64,000 nucleotides of DNA, from the NCBI GenBank assembly GCA_947034895.1, contig OX344761.1:72601839-72665838 (forward strand), given 5' to 3'. The notes beneath the pieces are model-generated. The model ran no database searches and was not told the origin of the DNA. It saw only the letters and a list, made by a program, of their open reading frames with translations. The stretch comes from Rhytidiadelphus loreus. Its lineage: Eukaryota; Streptophyta; Bryopsida; Hypnales; Hylocomiaceae. Both the position numbers and the translations under genes were made by a program. Shown here piece by piece: positions 12,200-23,232 of this stretch; the first letter of the stretch is position 1; the number at the start of each line of letters is the position of its first letter.

Positions 12200-12909
12200 G
12201 TATGATACTTATTCATCGAATGCCGATCGCAATTGTTGTACTGTAGGTTAAATTGCGACCCCACTGCAACGACCTGCGACGGACGGATCGGAGTCAATGG
12301 CTACGTCCTGCTCCATGGCTTCTTAGTAATTCCCTACGCCGATTCGACGTTCATCAAGGACGGGTGTTTATACGGAACAGACTGAGAAACAGACGGGATC
12401 ATCTGCTTTCAGTGCTGAGGTTTTACTTAAGAAATCTCCATACCGCTACATGCGTTTGCAGCTGTGTAGATTAATACCTTGACACAGGCTTATGCCCTTG
12501 CCACGACTAATTATAAGTCAAGAGATCTTCACAAATGCTGCTTCACTTCGCGCAGGCTCAGAGAGTGACAGGCCAAAGCTTTCAAGCCACTGCTGAGCTA
12601 TAAAGATTCGATGTTCGATGGATAGATGATGGCACGTTTTCTTTGCTGAAATGGACAGGGCGGCTCAGAAACTGATTAATGGATCGCGATCTACGGCTTT
12701 CTGTTGCAAGCGCACTTGACACCATTCCCAGGACTCTTGAGCAGAGATCACAGCGTTTATTACTGCCACACGCATTTTGCAGAGATCTAAACCCTAATTT
12801 ACTCAAAACTTCAGGATACCGTGATGATACTTGAAGAAGCTGAACAGCGCCTTGACCTTTTCGAAAGTAAATGATTCTCTTGAATCGCAAATGGTCCAGT
12901 TGCTTCGTA
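12200..12909. repeat. Shared block A/B, copy A
   Basis: GC-richer block matching 25448-26150 (for example CAACGACCTGCGACGGACGG, GATTCGACGTTCAT, CACTTCGCGCAGGCTCAGAG). It contains AAACCCTAAT near 12788. The frames differ between the two copies and none is conserved end to end; a short minus-strand stretch in the B copy beginning MAQQWLES loses its ATG in A. It may be the remains of a gene or a 5' region, but I cannot name it. Confidence 0.5.
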
Positions 12910-13136
12910 GGGCCAGGGAGAACTGACCCCCTCGCTCGGCCCTGCGGGCAAACCCTGGAATTATTTATTTTCTGCACATGAATTATTTTGCAAATTTTGA
13001 ATTCATTTTTGCGATCAGAGACCCCGAATTAGCTGTGTGAGGTCAAGATTATACCCTAGAATGGCCCAAAATAGGGGGCATTTTTTTTACTTGCACCCCT
13101 GGTAAGGACGAGCGAGGGGGTCAATCCATCCCATCC
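12910..13136. mobile_element. MITE, TGACCCCCTCGCTCG family, copy 1
   Basis: A 227-bp element flanked by the 7-bp direct repeat CTTCGTA (12903-12909 and 13137-13143). Both ends carry inverted TGACCCCCTCGCTCG. The homologous place in unit B (about 26128) has no element. Other copies lie at 13241-13692 (two), 13749-13972 and 47668-47890. Confidence 0.75.
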
Positions 13137-13240
13137 CTTCGTAGCAGATTTCTACAACTTGTTTAGTTAGCTCCGAAGCAGAACATGAACCGATGGAGGT
13201 ACACGAGGTAAACTTCTCGAACTCTTAACCCTAAAAGGAC

Positions 13241-13692
13241 GGCCAGGGTGAACTGACCCCCTCATTGCCCCGTTTTACCCCTGGGAAAAACGCTGTGGAA
13301 TTTTTTATTTGCAATCAGATGATAAAATTTGCAAGTTTTGAATTCAGATTTTCAATCAGTGACCCTTAATTAATTAGATGAGGTGTAGAAATACAAAAAG
13401 TCACGGCAAAAAATAGGGGGCTTCTTTTCACAATTGCCCCTGGCCGGGGCAATGAGGGGGTCAATTCTCCCTGGTCCTCATTGCCCTGTCCAGGGGTTAT
13501 TGTGAAAAAAAGCCCCCTAATTTTTGCTGTGATTTTTCTAATCTCTACACCTTTCCAAGCTATTTAGGGGCCATTGATTGCAAATCTGAATTCAAAATTT
13601 GCAAATTTTATCATCTAATTGCAAATAAAAAATTCCACAGTGTTTTTCCCAAGGGCAAAACGGGGCAATGAGGGGGCCAGTTCACCCTGGCC
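13241..13692. mobile_element. Two back-to-back MITEs of the TGACCCCCTC family
   Basis: One copy (13241-13477; ends GGCCAGGGTGAACTGACC and GGTCAATTCTCCCTGG) is joined directly to an inverted second copy (13478-13692). The pair is flanked by the 10-bp direct repeat CTAAAAGGAC (13231-13240 and 13693-13702), so it may have inserted as one compound unit. Unit B reads straight through here. Confidence 0.65.
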
Positions 13693-13748
13693 TAAAAGGA
13701 CGGGCTGGTGCCCGAGGAAATTATCCTTTGGCTTACCGTGTGAATCAG

Positions 13749-13972
13749 GTCGGGGTGAATTGACCCCCAAGGGAAAACACTGAATTTTTTTAATTTGCCA
13801 CAAATGATAAAATTTGCAAATTTTGAATTCATATTTGCAATCAAAGGCCCCAAATTAGATTAGAGGGGAATAAAAGATAAATTAATCAAGCATAAAATAG
13901 GGGGTCATTTTTTGTATATGCACTCTTGGAATGACTTCAGCAGAACAAGCAAGGGGGGCAAGTCACCCCGGT
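13749..13972. mobile_element. MITE, TGACCCCC family, copy 4
   Basis: Starts GGTCGGGGTGAATTGACCCCC-like and ends GGGGGGCAAGTCACCCC, with the same AT-rich interior (CAAATTTTGAATTCA) as its neighbours. It is more diverged than the others. Confidence 0.6.
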
Positions 13973-13975
13973 TGT

Positions 13976-14150
13976 GAATTGGCTTAAAAAAATGCAAAAA
14001 TACTCATCGGAAGTCAAACTATTGTAAAAGACTTGCCCTTTCCACAACACAAAACCAATGATGAATAGTTGCACTTTTGTCCTACGTAGAAGGATTCTCT
14101 GTCATCCATCGGGAAAATCCCATCCGCGTTGGCATTTAAGGGCCCCAAAT
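13976..14150 (-). mobile_element. Fragment of the short TTAA-element family
   Basis: Reads, on the minus strand, like the element at 428-640: GATGAATAGTTGCAC, GGATTCTCTGTCATCCATC and GCATTTAAGGG appear in the family order. No flanking TTAA pair remains, so this is an old fragment. Confidence 0.5.
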
Positions 14151-14225
14151 GGGACATTACAAAAAAATTCAGGCCAAAGCAAGACCGTTTAACTTTCAAA
14201 TCCTGGTGCAAGTACAGGAACATTA

Positions 14226-15060
14226 AAAAAATAATTTTTAAAGTTTATTTGCACTAGCTGCTAGCTGTCTCACGGCCTTGTTTTGGCCTAAGATTTTTTG
14301 TAATGTTGATTTCAAGTCTCACTATCCATACCTTTATTTACAGCCATCTTGCAATTGGATGTGAATGAAAAAAATTTATATTTATTTTTCAGAGATGAAA
14401 TCCTATATCTACCAAGTCATAAAAATTTCAAATTATTGTGAATTTTTTAAGAAAAAAATGAAGAAATTTCATATCAAGATAAAAAAACATACTCAAAAAA
14501 TCTGAAATATTCACCATAGATGTACATTATAGTTTATGACATCATGGTAAAAAACAAAGTTATCTTGTCATTCTAAAATTAGAAAATATTGAAACCACAA
14601 ATATGGGCCTAAAATTCATGTTATTGTGAAATATTGAAATTTATGAATTTTTCAAAATTTCCAATTGGAGTAGAAACTGCACTTGAAAAATTTCATTTCA
14701 TTAGTTGGACTCAAATTCAGAAAACATCATTTTTATGGCTAAAATTCACATCAAGATTAAAGAGCAAGAAATGGTCAAAATACACTACCAAGGTGATCCC
14801 TAGACCAAGCATCTTCTTCTTTAGAAAAGTCAATCATACCATAATGAGGAAATTTGTAATACAATTCATTGAAAATGCATTGAAGTAGCTTCCAAAAAAC
14901 AAATTGGATGAGAAAATGTTATTTTTTCATCCTACAAACTTGGGTGAAGTCATCCAAATGAATACTTTGTGTCGGCAGCAACGTCACAGGGTGAATTAAC
15001 GGTGATGATGTTGATGCGGGGCACAAGCCAAGAGTAAGAAGCACAACTTCTTTTGGCCCA
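14226..15060. repeat. Second shared block A/B, copy A
   Basis: Matches 26277-27200 in unit B (for example GATGTACAT, CCTAGACCAAGCATCTTCTT, GATGATGTTGATGCGGGGCAC). The open frame at 14634-14888 is not kept in the B copy, so I do not call a gene. Confidence 0.6.
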
Positions 15061-15084
15061 AATGACAAGGAATTCAAATGGTAA

Positions 15085-15341
15085 GAGCATCCCCACCAAC
15101 TCTTCCGTTTCTCTATCTGTTTACTGAGCTTGGAACCTCAAGTAGGGATGAGACCTCGCAAGTTCTCCATATGAGCCTCTGGATACAAAACTGGAAAAGA
15201 GTTTTATAGAAGTCTGTATATTTTAGAGATACATGTTTTGGATAAAAGATTGGTGCGATGAAATTTCTGTATCTCTATTTGCATATGAGGTCCTCTCCCT
15301 AGTGAACTCACTGGATATGGAACTCACTGGTGGGGATGCTC
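15085..15341. mobile_element. PIF/Harbinger-like MITE, GAGCATCCCCACCAAC subfamily
   Basis: A 257-bp element with TIR GAGCATCCCCACCA and target duplication TAA (15082-15084, 15342-15344). The TWA target and TIR style fit PIF/Harbinger (Tourist-like) MITEs. Same subfamily as 24089-24351. Confidence 0.75.
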
Positions 15342-15561
15342 TAAAGAAGAAGTACACCAATCCTCCCTGTCTACAAGAATTTCAAAGCATGGGCTAAAAG
15401 GTCGATACCAAACCAAATAATTGACCTATAGCGGTATCGCAATGCTACTGCGGTGCTATTGCTGTGCTATCCGATCAGACGTACTTGCGCATGGATGATA
15501 AATTGCATATATTGTCAGTAATTCAGACGGTCAATTTCGTTGCATTGGATGAGATTTAGGG

Positions 15562-16304
15562 GGGAAACGTTAAGTACCCCCCTTCGAGTTAATAGAGGGT
15601 ACGTAGTGGGGCCCTAACGGCCCGCCTTGTGAGGCTGGCTGGCCCACTGCTAGGAGGGCCCTCCTATGCACACTCCATTCCTTCCTTCCTCCTTGCCCGG
15701 GCAAGGTCCATTTTAAATTTGCTAGTTAGTTTACAGTTGAGTTAGGAAATTCTACATCAATACTTAATGAGAATGGAACGTGAAGAGGTGGAAATCCATT
15801 GTTCTTTATGAAGCGTCCTTCAAAGGATATGGGACAACTTGAAGATTGAGCTCCTACTACTCCCTAACCCTTTAATATATCCCACATGGATTACTTTACC
15901 TCCTACCATCCAATTTGTATAAATATCTTGTCTTCTTATAGTTTTCACGCACCCAAGTAAGTGAGTGTTGGACATGTGACATACTTTTTGGATTATTTCA
16001 GTATGATGTTGAATTACCCAAATAAAAATTTTAAAGTCCCAATCGTACTTCTCACCTACGATTTTGCAACGTGACTGATTTTGGATGGTTTCGAGACAGT
16101 TTTGCAAACTCACTCCGAACTTGTGAACGCCGTTTGGCTAAGGCACAAGACGGATTGAATGGGACTTGGGCAAGGAGGACAGAAGGAATGGAGTGTGCGT
16201 AGGAAGGCCCCCCCGGCAGTGGGCCAGCCAGCCCCACAGGCCAGGCCGATAGGGCCCCACTATGTACCCCCCTATTAACTCGAGGGGGGTACTTAACGTC
16301 TCCC
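15562..16304. mobile_element. Mutator-like non-autonomous element with long TIRs
   Basis: About 743 bp. The ends are long imperfect inverted repeats of more than 100 bp (ACGTTAAGTACCCCCCT, GTAGTGGGGCCCTA, CTGGCTGGCCCACTGC and inverses). The direct repeat ATTTAGGG flanks it (15554-15561, 16306-16313), extendable to 9 bp with one mismatch. Unit C reads GATTCAGGGTACCC near 27731-27744, the empty site. Long TIRs plus an 8-9 bp duplication point to the Mutator superfamily. No transposase frame. Confidence 0.8.
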
Positions 16305-16391
16305 AATTTAGGGTACCCAAATTGTGAACTTAGTAGTAGAGATTTTCGTTTGCATTGTTAGCTTGGAAAAGTGCCAACCATTGTTATGCTT

Positions 16392-17047
16392 GGAGAACCC
16401 CTGTCCCCCGGTTAGTTCATAGTTAGAGCCAGTTTCCATTGGGAGCTGGAGCTGCAAGAACCAGAGGGGATTTATTGGATTTTGTGCAATCAGCCCCAAG
16501 GGGAATTGGCCCAGCTTCTGTCTAAAGCGACCCTAAGTCAATATGTCAGTGCACAACAACCCAGCCATAACTACATAAAACCTGCAAAACTCGCTTCAAC
16601 TAATACCCTGGAAATCTGAGAGTCACCCCCATTCAAACTCAACAACTGATGAAAGCAAAAGAAATCACTGCAACTGATCAAGATGTGGTACACAAACTTC
16701 AAACTTCAGATGCATACCCAGGTTGAGCTGGAGTTGCAGTGTCGTGACGACCCTGAAACGACGGTCTGGTCGCAGTGGAAACCATCCATTTTGTTACAGT
16801 CGGAATCATCTACTTTAAAGTCATCATTGTTAAAACTCATTGGGGTCAAGCTACTGTGCAAGACCTCCCTTATTTTGCACAAAACTCCAAAGATGAACAT
16901 ATGCACTTGTGTTTTACTGTAAATAGAGAGATTCCTTGCCATCGATCGGCTTCGTTTCGGCCTCCGCGTCCTAAAAATGGCCTCCGCGTTCTAAACAGCA
17001 CAACCGCGTCCTCACACAGGCAAGAGTCTTGTGAAGCGCCCGGTTAG
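16392..17047 (+). promoter_or_regulatory. Leader block of unit B
   Basis: Matches 1-850 and 27823-28670 but lacks the inserted TTAA element, giving the empty site near 16829-16832. It contains the shared phrases CCCCAAGGGGAATTGGCCC and GAAACGACGGTCTGG. Frames are not conserved across the three copies. I infer upstream regulatory or untranslated sequence. Confidence 0.45.
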
Positions 17048-17459
17048 AACAGTACTCTTAAAGCATGCATCTAAGGGCTGGTTTGCCTTTGTCATGTCGT
17101 TTCTTGTATGGGATTATTTTTAGCTCATTTTTCAGACAAAGAAAAATAGATTCTGATTGTAATCCAAGTCGTTTTGTATTTTTTGAAGCATTTTTGAATT
17201 AATTAAGAATTTTCAAACAAGATGAGTCATAGGTCCCTATTTCTGACCATAGGTCTTTCATAAATCGTTCACTTACAGCTTTTAGAGAGAAATGGGGAAA
17301 GCAAAGTGAATGATTGGCTCTTACAATAAATAATACTTTTTTATTGATCCATTCAATGACAATAGAAGGTCCATTTGAAGACCACCTCAAGTCCATTACA
17401 GGTGAGTCTACATGATCAGTTCTAAATGACCCTCCAACATTCAAGCCTCCTACCTTAGT
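17048..17459. mobile_element. TIR element, AGGTAGTATG family, diverged copy
   Basis: About 412 bp inserted between leader block and leader module of unit B; units A and C run through this point (GCGCCCGGTCAAAATAGTAG then GAGACC). The interior matches 34383-34797 (GATTATTTTTAGCTCATTTTTC, GACCATAGGTCT, GATTGGCTCTT). The terminal repeats are decayed. Confidence 0.65.
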
Positions 17460-17945
17460 ATGAGACCTTGAGTGCCCCTTCATTTTCTACGCATGCTACC
17501 TCTCTAGCTGGCTATCGCAATCTTGCTGTCGAAGGAGTTTTCGTGTGAAGGTGCAGAGCAAAGCTGGTTAGCTTGCGTTTCTTTCTTCCCTTGCTGTGGA
17601 GTTGTGAATCTATCCTTGCACCGTCTTGGTGGTTGATCGAGGAGTCGATCTGTAGAGCAGCTGCTGGAGCTTTGGATGAGACATTTGTTTCCATTGGAGA
17701 CGAACTCAAGGTCCTGTCACTTGGAGGAGAGTTTTGGACCAGTCCTTGTCTGGAGCGGAGCTTTGATGTTTGCTGCTGCGATATTGATTCTGAGATTTTG
17801 TTTGGATCGTGGCTTTCTGGAGCTCTTCTTTTGACCGTGTGGAAGTGGATCCCTGGGAAGGTGAGAATGGTGGCTTCAATGCAGTTGTTTTGGTGGTTTT
17901 CTACCCGTGAGGTCGTTTTCCTTCAATGTAATGAATGATGTTGTG
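17460..17945 (+). promoter_or_regulatory. Leader module B1
   Basis: Full-length leader module with a clean donor-like site CCTGGGAAG|GTGAGAATGG at 17860/17861. It matches the modules upstream of copies A and C. Reads open in one frame (17573-17938) but that frame is broken in the other modules. Confidence 0.5.
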
Positions 17946-18478
17946 CTAGAGGTACTTATTGTGGACAAAATTACACATGACTGTCTATTCAAGAAATGGT
18001 GATGCAAAGGATTAGACAAGGTCAGATTTGTGCTCTTACTGGAGATGTTCCAGACACCGTTGCTGTTTGTTTGTTTTGTTACAAGTAAAGCAAAATTTCA
18101 TTGAGAGGGCACTTTTTATTTTTGTTTTTTCTTTAAAACGGAAAGTGAGCAAGTCCTGTAACTTACAGTGAATAGTGAAATTAGTTCGCTCCTCACTAAT
18201 TTCTTGACATTCCACACTATATAAATATGTACTTTATTTTAGAAGGATGGAGTAATGAGGAAACCATGAGTGATGCATGGGTAGGTGCACTCGTTCAAGC
18301 CCCAAGTTTAGAGTGTCACATGTGCCTCCATGTGGACAAGCAAGGTAACTTGTTGTGGGTAAGGCAACCTAATTTCACTATTTCGTGTAGGTGCAAATCT
18401 GCAAGATGTACAGTACTTCGTGACACATGCACAGTTAAGTTAGTGTATCAATCCACAACAACCCAGTTAGAACCATAA

Positions 18479-18909
18479 GAGCATCACCACCCGTCTTGCA
18501 AAAAGGGGGTGGTGAGTTGGCCTGCATTTTGCAGAACCATCCCGTTTGCAAGCCGGGTGGTGAGCAGCGACCCACCCGCAAGCCTGTTAAGAGGTGGAGC
18601 ATGGTAACAAACATGGTAACAAACATGTACAATAGTATAAAAACCATTCGCCGCTGCGGTGAAAAATGCAAAAACAAGTAAAACAATTCGGTGCCGAAAG
18701 TTGCGGAAAGGTGTTCAAGCTTGTCGCTTGCTGTTATGCAGGCCGCTCCAACCTCCAGCTTGCAACCTGAAAAATCGGTTCATTTGCCAGCTTCTGAATA
18801 TTTGCCAGCCGCTGAACTGCCCCGGTCATCCGTTTTGCAAGACGGGTGGGGCAGATATGCAGCTTCCTCCCCACCGATCATCCGTTTTGCAAGACGGGTG
18901 GGGATGCTC
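18479..18909. mobile_element. PIF/Harbinger-like MITE, CCCACCCGTCTTGC subfamily, copy 1
   Basis: A 431-bp element with TIR GAGCATCMCCACCCGTCTTG and target duplication TAA (18476-18478, 18910-18912). The paralogous leader at 16562-16580 reads CAGCCATAACTACATAAAA, an exact empty site with one TAA. Confidence 0.85.
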
Positions 18910-19630
18910 TAACTACACATAAAAAAGCAAAACTCGCTTGAATTCATAACCTGCAAATCTGAGAGTCACTCAAGTGAAACTCAATAACTGATGCAATCAA
19001 AAGAAATCCCTGCATCTGATCAAGATGCGGTACAAAAACTTCAATGCATACCGCTGTTGAGCTGGAGTTGCAGAGTCTGGTAAGAGGAAAGAGTCGCCCG
19101 ATTTAAACTGTAGTAAGCTTATGAGACCTTGAGTGGCACTTCATGCTGTCTCCGTAGCTCTCTCTCGTAATCTCGCTGTTGAAGGAGTTTTCGTTTGAAG
19201 GTGCAGACAGAGCTGGTTACCTTCCTTTTAAAATTCTTCCGTTCCCTTGCTGCGGAGTTATTGTGAGTCGATCCTTGCACCGCGTTGGCTGGTTGATCGA
19301 GGAGTCGATCTGTGCAGCAGCTGCTGGAGCTTTGGATGAGACATTTGTTTCCAATGGAGACGAACTCAAGGTCCTGTCACTTGGAGGATGAACTTGGACT
19401 AGTGCTGAACTTGAGCGGAGCTTTGAAGCTTTGCTTCTGCGATATTTATTTTTGAGGCTGTGTTTGGATCGTGGCTTTGTGGAACTCTTCTTCTGACCGT
19501 GTGGAAGTGGACCCTTGGAAGCGGTGAGAATAGTGGCTTTTCTTAATGCAGTTGTTTTGATGGTGTTCTACTGATGAGGTTGTTTTCCTGAAAAGTAATG
19601 AATGATGTGGGTTGTTTTCACGCTAGAGGT
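18910..19630 (+). promoter_or_regulatory. Second leader region in unit B (module B2)
   Basis: Repeats the leader-block end (CTGAGAGTCAC, GATCAAGATGCGG, GAGCTGGAGTTGCAG) and a complete leader module up to GGAAGCGGTGAGAATAG near 19518-19534. Unit B thus has two leader sets ahead of one gene. Confidence 0.5.
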
Positions 19631-20049
19631 ATTTCAATAACAGACTCACAATATGACAATTTCACAATTTTGTAACTTTGACACTCTTCCGTGAATTATG
19701 GGCTTTAGGGAATGGTTAATGCTTTTGGATTCTATATTTAGGTGTTGGATTTGATATGATTCTAGAATTTGATAACTTTTGGAACTAGGGAACCTACAAA
19801 ATGGAGTCCTTTTATGGCATGTCACACTTGGTGAAAAATATAAATGAAATAAGAAATCAAACTCTTTACAATAAACTCATTCATCTACAGTTGAAGTAAA
19901 ATCAAACATAATTTTGAATTGAAAATTGTAAAGTTAGTTTCTAATCTTTTTAAATTGAATGATTCAATTTTTTCAAAAAATGTAAAGCTTATGTATACAT
20001 TAAAATTTCTATAATTCAATTTCGATGTTCTCAATTTTTTAATTAATCA
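19631..20049. other. Presumed intron DNA of unit B, no gene seen
   Basis: AT-rich and alignable in patches with 2046-2700 and 29600-30550 (for example GAATTATGGGCTT, TTTCAAAAAATGTAAAGCTTATGTATACATT). It is split from the pseudogene by the 918-bp TTAA element. Confidence 0.45.
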
Positions 20050-20053
20050 TTAA

Positions 20054-20971
20054 CCCCTAAAGGACCATTGTCCCCTCAGGGTACAAAATGGATTTCGGGC
20101 ATGTTCCTATGATCTCAATTTTTAGTAAATCTTTTTGAAACTTTCTCATAAGATAGAAAAACTTATTAGCTTTGTGGGAATATAATTTTTATTTCAATTG
20201 GTGCTTGGGAGCAAAAGTTCTGCCATCTTAAATATAATTTTCACGTCATCAGGCAAAAAAAGATTTCCACAAAAATTTGAAATTAAATTTGAATTTTTTT
20301 TTCTTATAGATCATATTTTTGTCTACATTTGAAGCTTTGATTCATTCCATTTGGATTAGTAATGTGAAAGTTCTGAACAATCTTGTTTATCGGGCAATTT
20401 GAGCATCTTCTTGAAAAAATAACTTATAGGATTCAGTTTTGAATGTAATTTTCACAATTTTTCAAAAGAATTGTTTTACAAGGTTAAGTTTTTTAGCTAG
20501 AACAATCTCATCATTGAGATTATTGTGCTTCAATCTCATCTTAGAGCAATTAACAATTTAGTTTTTCTTTCAATCTTGAACCTACTTCTACTTAATAGTT
20601 TTTTAAAGAATGAAAATCAAGCATGTTTTAAAAAAAAAAAAATTTAGACTTTCAATTCAATTCTTCAACACAAAAAAAATTAAATTAAAGTTCCATAGTG
20701 CAAAATAAGTTCACAAATGGCAGTCAAAGTCATCTAAAATTGCAGGCCAATGTTCAGAAAACCTTTTTTTTCCAACTTTGAATGCTAATATCCTCCAATC
20801 TGTATGGTTAAACTTCATGAAATTTTAACCACATGATCCTAGATAAGTTTAGTACAAGATCCTACAATTAAATTCTAAGAAAAGTATTTTTTTTTTTTTT
20901 TTTGGATGAATGCAGCAGAATGGCAGTTTTGAGTAGTTTTTGACAGAAAAATGGCCTTGGTCCTTTAGGGG
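20054..20971. mobile_element. TTAA-flanked TIR element, 918 bp
   Basis: Bounded by TTAA (20050-20053, 20972-20975) with a perfect 14-bp TIR CCCCTAAAGGACCA. Non-coding, AT-rich interior. It interrupts the presumed 5' intron of the unit B gene; units A and C lack it. Interior relatives are seen at 45290-46033 and 48983-50331. Confidence 0.85.
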
Positions 20972-21189
20972 TTAAAAAATGTGTTTCAAAATGATCAGCA
21001 TAGTAATATTTTTTCTTTGTTCACAATGTGCATTAGAAATGCAATGCTAGAAATGTGATTGGATTATTTGTAGTATGGAAACACCCTATGAGAGACTTTC
21101 ATGTTCTACAATTGCAATCAAAGTTATTTTGTATCATGAGAGTAGAGTTTCATTGGACCTTCTTGTGTGTAGAAGATTTGCCAAAGAAG

Positions 21190-22170
21190 ATGACGTCTAT
21201 TGGTTCAAATGTCAGAAGTTCTAGTGGAGCAGGTAGTAGTGGAGGACCATCGACTTGTGTATGGTTATCCTTGACTTTGGAAGAGCAACTTGCAAATTTC
21301 AAACGCATAATTTGTAAACGGTGACCCTACACAGAATCCCTTCATGCTCCATTTTTCAAATTTGTTGCAAGAGTTTTGAAGGAATTAAGAATTGATCCAT
21401 GTGTCGATATTAAAAGTCTTCTTTCTAGTGGTCCAAATCATCGCAGAATATTATGCAAATCAACTTCTCTCCACTGGGCTATATTAGTGGATGATAGAAC
21501 AATGGTACGATACATCTTGACCTCGGGAAAGGTGGACATCAATGTTCCTATGGGACAGTGGGGAGATACAACCTTGCACTATGCCGTAATTGGCGGGAAC
21601 CGTGATGTAGTGTAAGACCTTTTTGAGCACAAAGCTGATGTTGCTGTATGTAATTGGTCCAAAGAAAGTGTCCTCTACTACTTGGTACAACAAAAGGATT
21701 CCATGTTTGGCATCCTTAAAATGGTTATAGCCAACAACGTCAATGTGTGTGACGATCAAAAGAACACAACCTTGCATCATGCATGGAGGGAGGGAGCTAC
21801 AAATATTATGACATATCTTATAGATCAAAAGGTGGATGTGAACTTGCGCAATAGATTTGGATATACTCCACTTCATCATGCAATAAACAAGGGATCTATA
21901 GATGTCGTGACATGTCTTTTGCACCATAATGCTGGTGTTAATGTGTTAACAAACTTATCTGGGTGGAGTCCATTACACTATGCAGTATCTATAGGTGCCA
22001 TGAATATTGTGCTACTACTTGTAAAACATAATGCAGATGTAGACGCTTTAAACAAAGATGGGCAAAGTCCACTTCTCCTTTCTATACGTCACCGGAAAGT
22101 TGACACATCCAATGGATTAATAGAAATTGGATTAATAGCAATTATAGGAACAAAAGGATACTCACTCTGA
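21190..22170 (+). pseudogene. Ankyrin-repeat membrane protein pseudogene, copy B
   Basis: Starts with the family ATG at 21190 (MTSIGSN) and stays in one frame, but has in-frame stops at 21322-21324 (TGA, where C has a Trp-Asn pair) and 21613-21615 (TAA). Ankyrin repeats are recognisable up to about 22120 (TTLHYAVIGG, TTLHHAWREG, YTPLHHAINKG, SPLHYAVSIG). Then about 150 bp are missing: the text jumps to AAAGGATACTCAC, which in copy C lies at 31807-31819. Right after that (about 22164) all similarity stops, so the last ankyrin repeats and the whole membrane domain are lost. It cannot make the family protein. Two separate stops plus a truncation argue against a sequencing error. Confidence 0.9.
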
Positions 22171-22974
22171 GCATCCGTCCTCATCTTCTCGTCCTACTTA
22201 ATTGCCATCATTGTAATCTTACTTCTGGTCGGGCACTGTGAAAGAAAATTCTCATCTAACGCTTATTATTCTTACACGGTGGCAAGTCTCCACATAGCCC
22301 AACCCCACATCCACAGGTTTCCTTGGCTTTTGCTTCTGCATCCTCAAAACATTCAAAGGCAATTAACTTAGCTGTGCGTCGTGCAAATTCATATTGTTCA
22401 GTAAAATGAAGGAAGCAAGGATGAGAAGATGGGACTGGAGGATGGGCATGAAGTTGTTTCAGAGTTTTCACATACTTTCATTGTCAACACTGAATGATGA
22501 GCACTTGTATTGTACTGGAGCTTCGAGGCCTACCCGATGAAGTCAACCCTCCATGTCTCTAGGAAAAAACCTCATGATCCGTTGCAATTCTCAAATTCCT
22601 CACTGACCAAACCCTAACCCTAACTTACTACCCCTGAGTTTTCAATTGAGCCTCTCCACTTCAACACTTTGGAGGTATATGATTGGGGTCAGTACCCAAT
22701 GAATTAGTGCGCTAAGGGAGTTTGTCCTGATGCAGGGGATACTTGTAGCAGCTGTGCGACCTCAGTTGGCCATTGGTGAATGGAAGAGCAGGTGAGTGCC
22801 TCTGGTCCCACCTCTCTATTAAAGAAATGAAGGACACCCAACCCACGAACAAACCATCTGAAGAACATTTGACATCACAATAGACAGGATGTGAGAAAAT
22901 GATGGATGGACAATGGCAAAGGTTTGCTAGCCATTCTCTTGGCAATGGCCAGTACACTAATAATGGTATGTAGT
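22171..22974. other. Non-homologous DNA replacing the gene 3' end
   Basis: No match to units A or C. The minus strand 22256-22471 reads 71 residues, and its final 48 or so (ARRTAKLIAFECFEDAEAKA then a Cys/Gly-rich tail ending CKNNKR) look protein-like. On the plus strand 22731-22790 an exon-like piece sits between GATGCAG and AGCAG|GTGAGTG. I recognise neither; they may be captured gene fragments. Confidence 0.3.
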
Positions 22975-23226
22975 GTTGGCAACACTAATTCCAAAGCACA
23001 ACACTAAATGTCAACAATTTCACTAGTGTTACTAACACTAAATGTCAATATAGGCACTATTTGATAACTTTTTGAATTTTTTTGAGATATAAATTTTTAA
23101 CAAGACTTCATTTACTGTTAAAGGTAATTTCATATTAGAAATGAGCTCACAAGAGGTGGAAAGTAAAACTCTAAATGGGAATTGTAAAATTAGGTAACAC
23201 TATTTGTACCATAACACTAAATACCA
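22975..23226. mobile_element. Possible small TIR element
   Basis: About 252 bp with loosely inverted ends GGTATGTAGTGTT and AACACTAAATACC and internal AACACTAAATGTCAA repeats. The ends match imperfectly and no target duplication is certain. Confidence 0.4.
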
Positions 23227-23232
23227 TCATTA

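Larger units (their letters stand above)
1..16391 (+). repeat. Tandem unit A of ankyrin-gene repeat
   Basis: First of three diverged tandem units. It begins inside or at the start of the leader block (AGAACCCCTGTCC at 3) and ends where the same block restarts at 16392. It contains leader block, leader modules, an intact ankyrin/membrane gene, about 7.5 kb of flank with several transposons, and a terminal block (12200-16391) shared with unit B. The left boundary may lie outside the window. Confidence 0.75.

Noticed and set aside
12582..12977. 131-residue minus-strand frame
   Set aside because: Its N-terminal part lies in the MITE 12910-13136 and the remainder is not intact in the B copy; kept only as an unassigned shared block.
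22612..22624. CCCTAACCCTAAC, telomere-like
   Set aside because: Less than two repeat units; no array.
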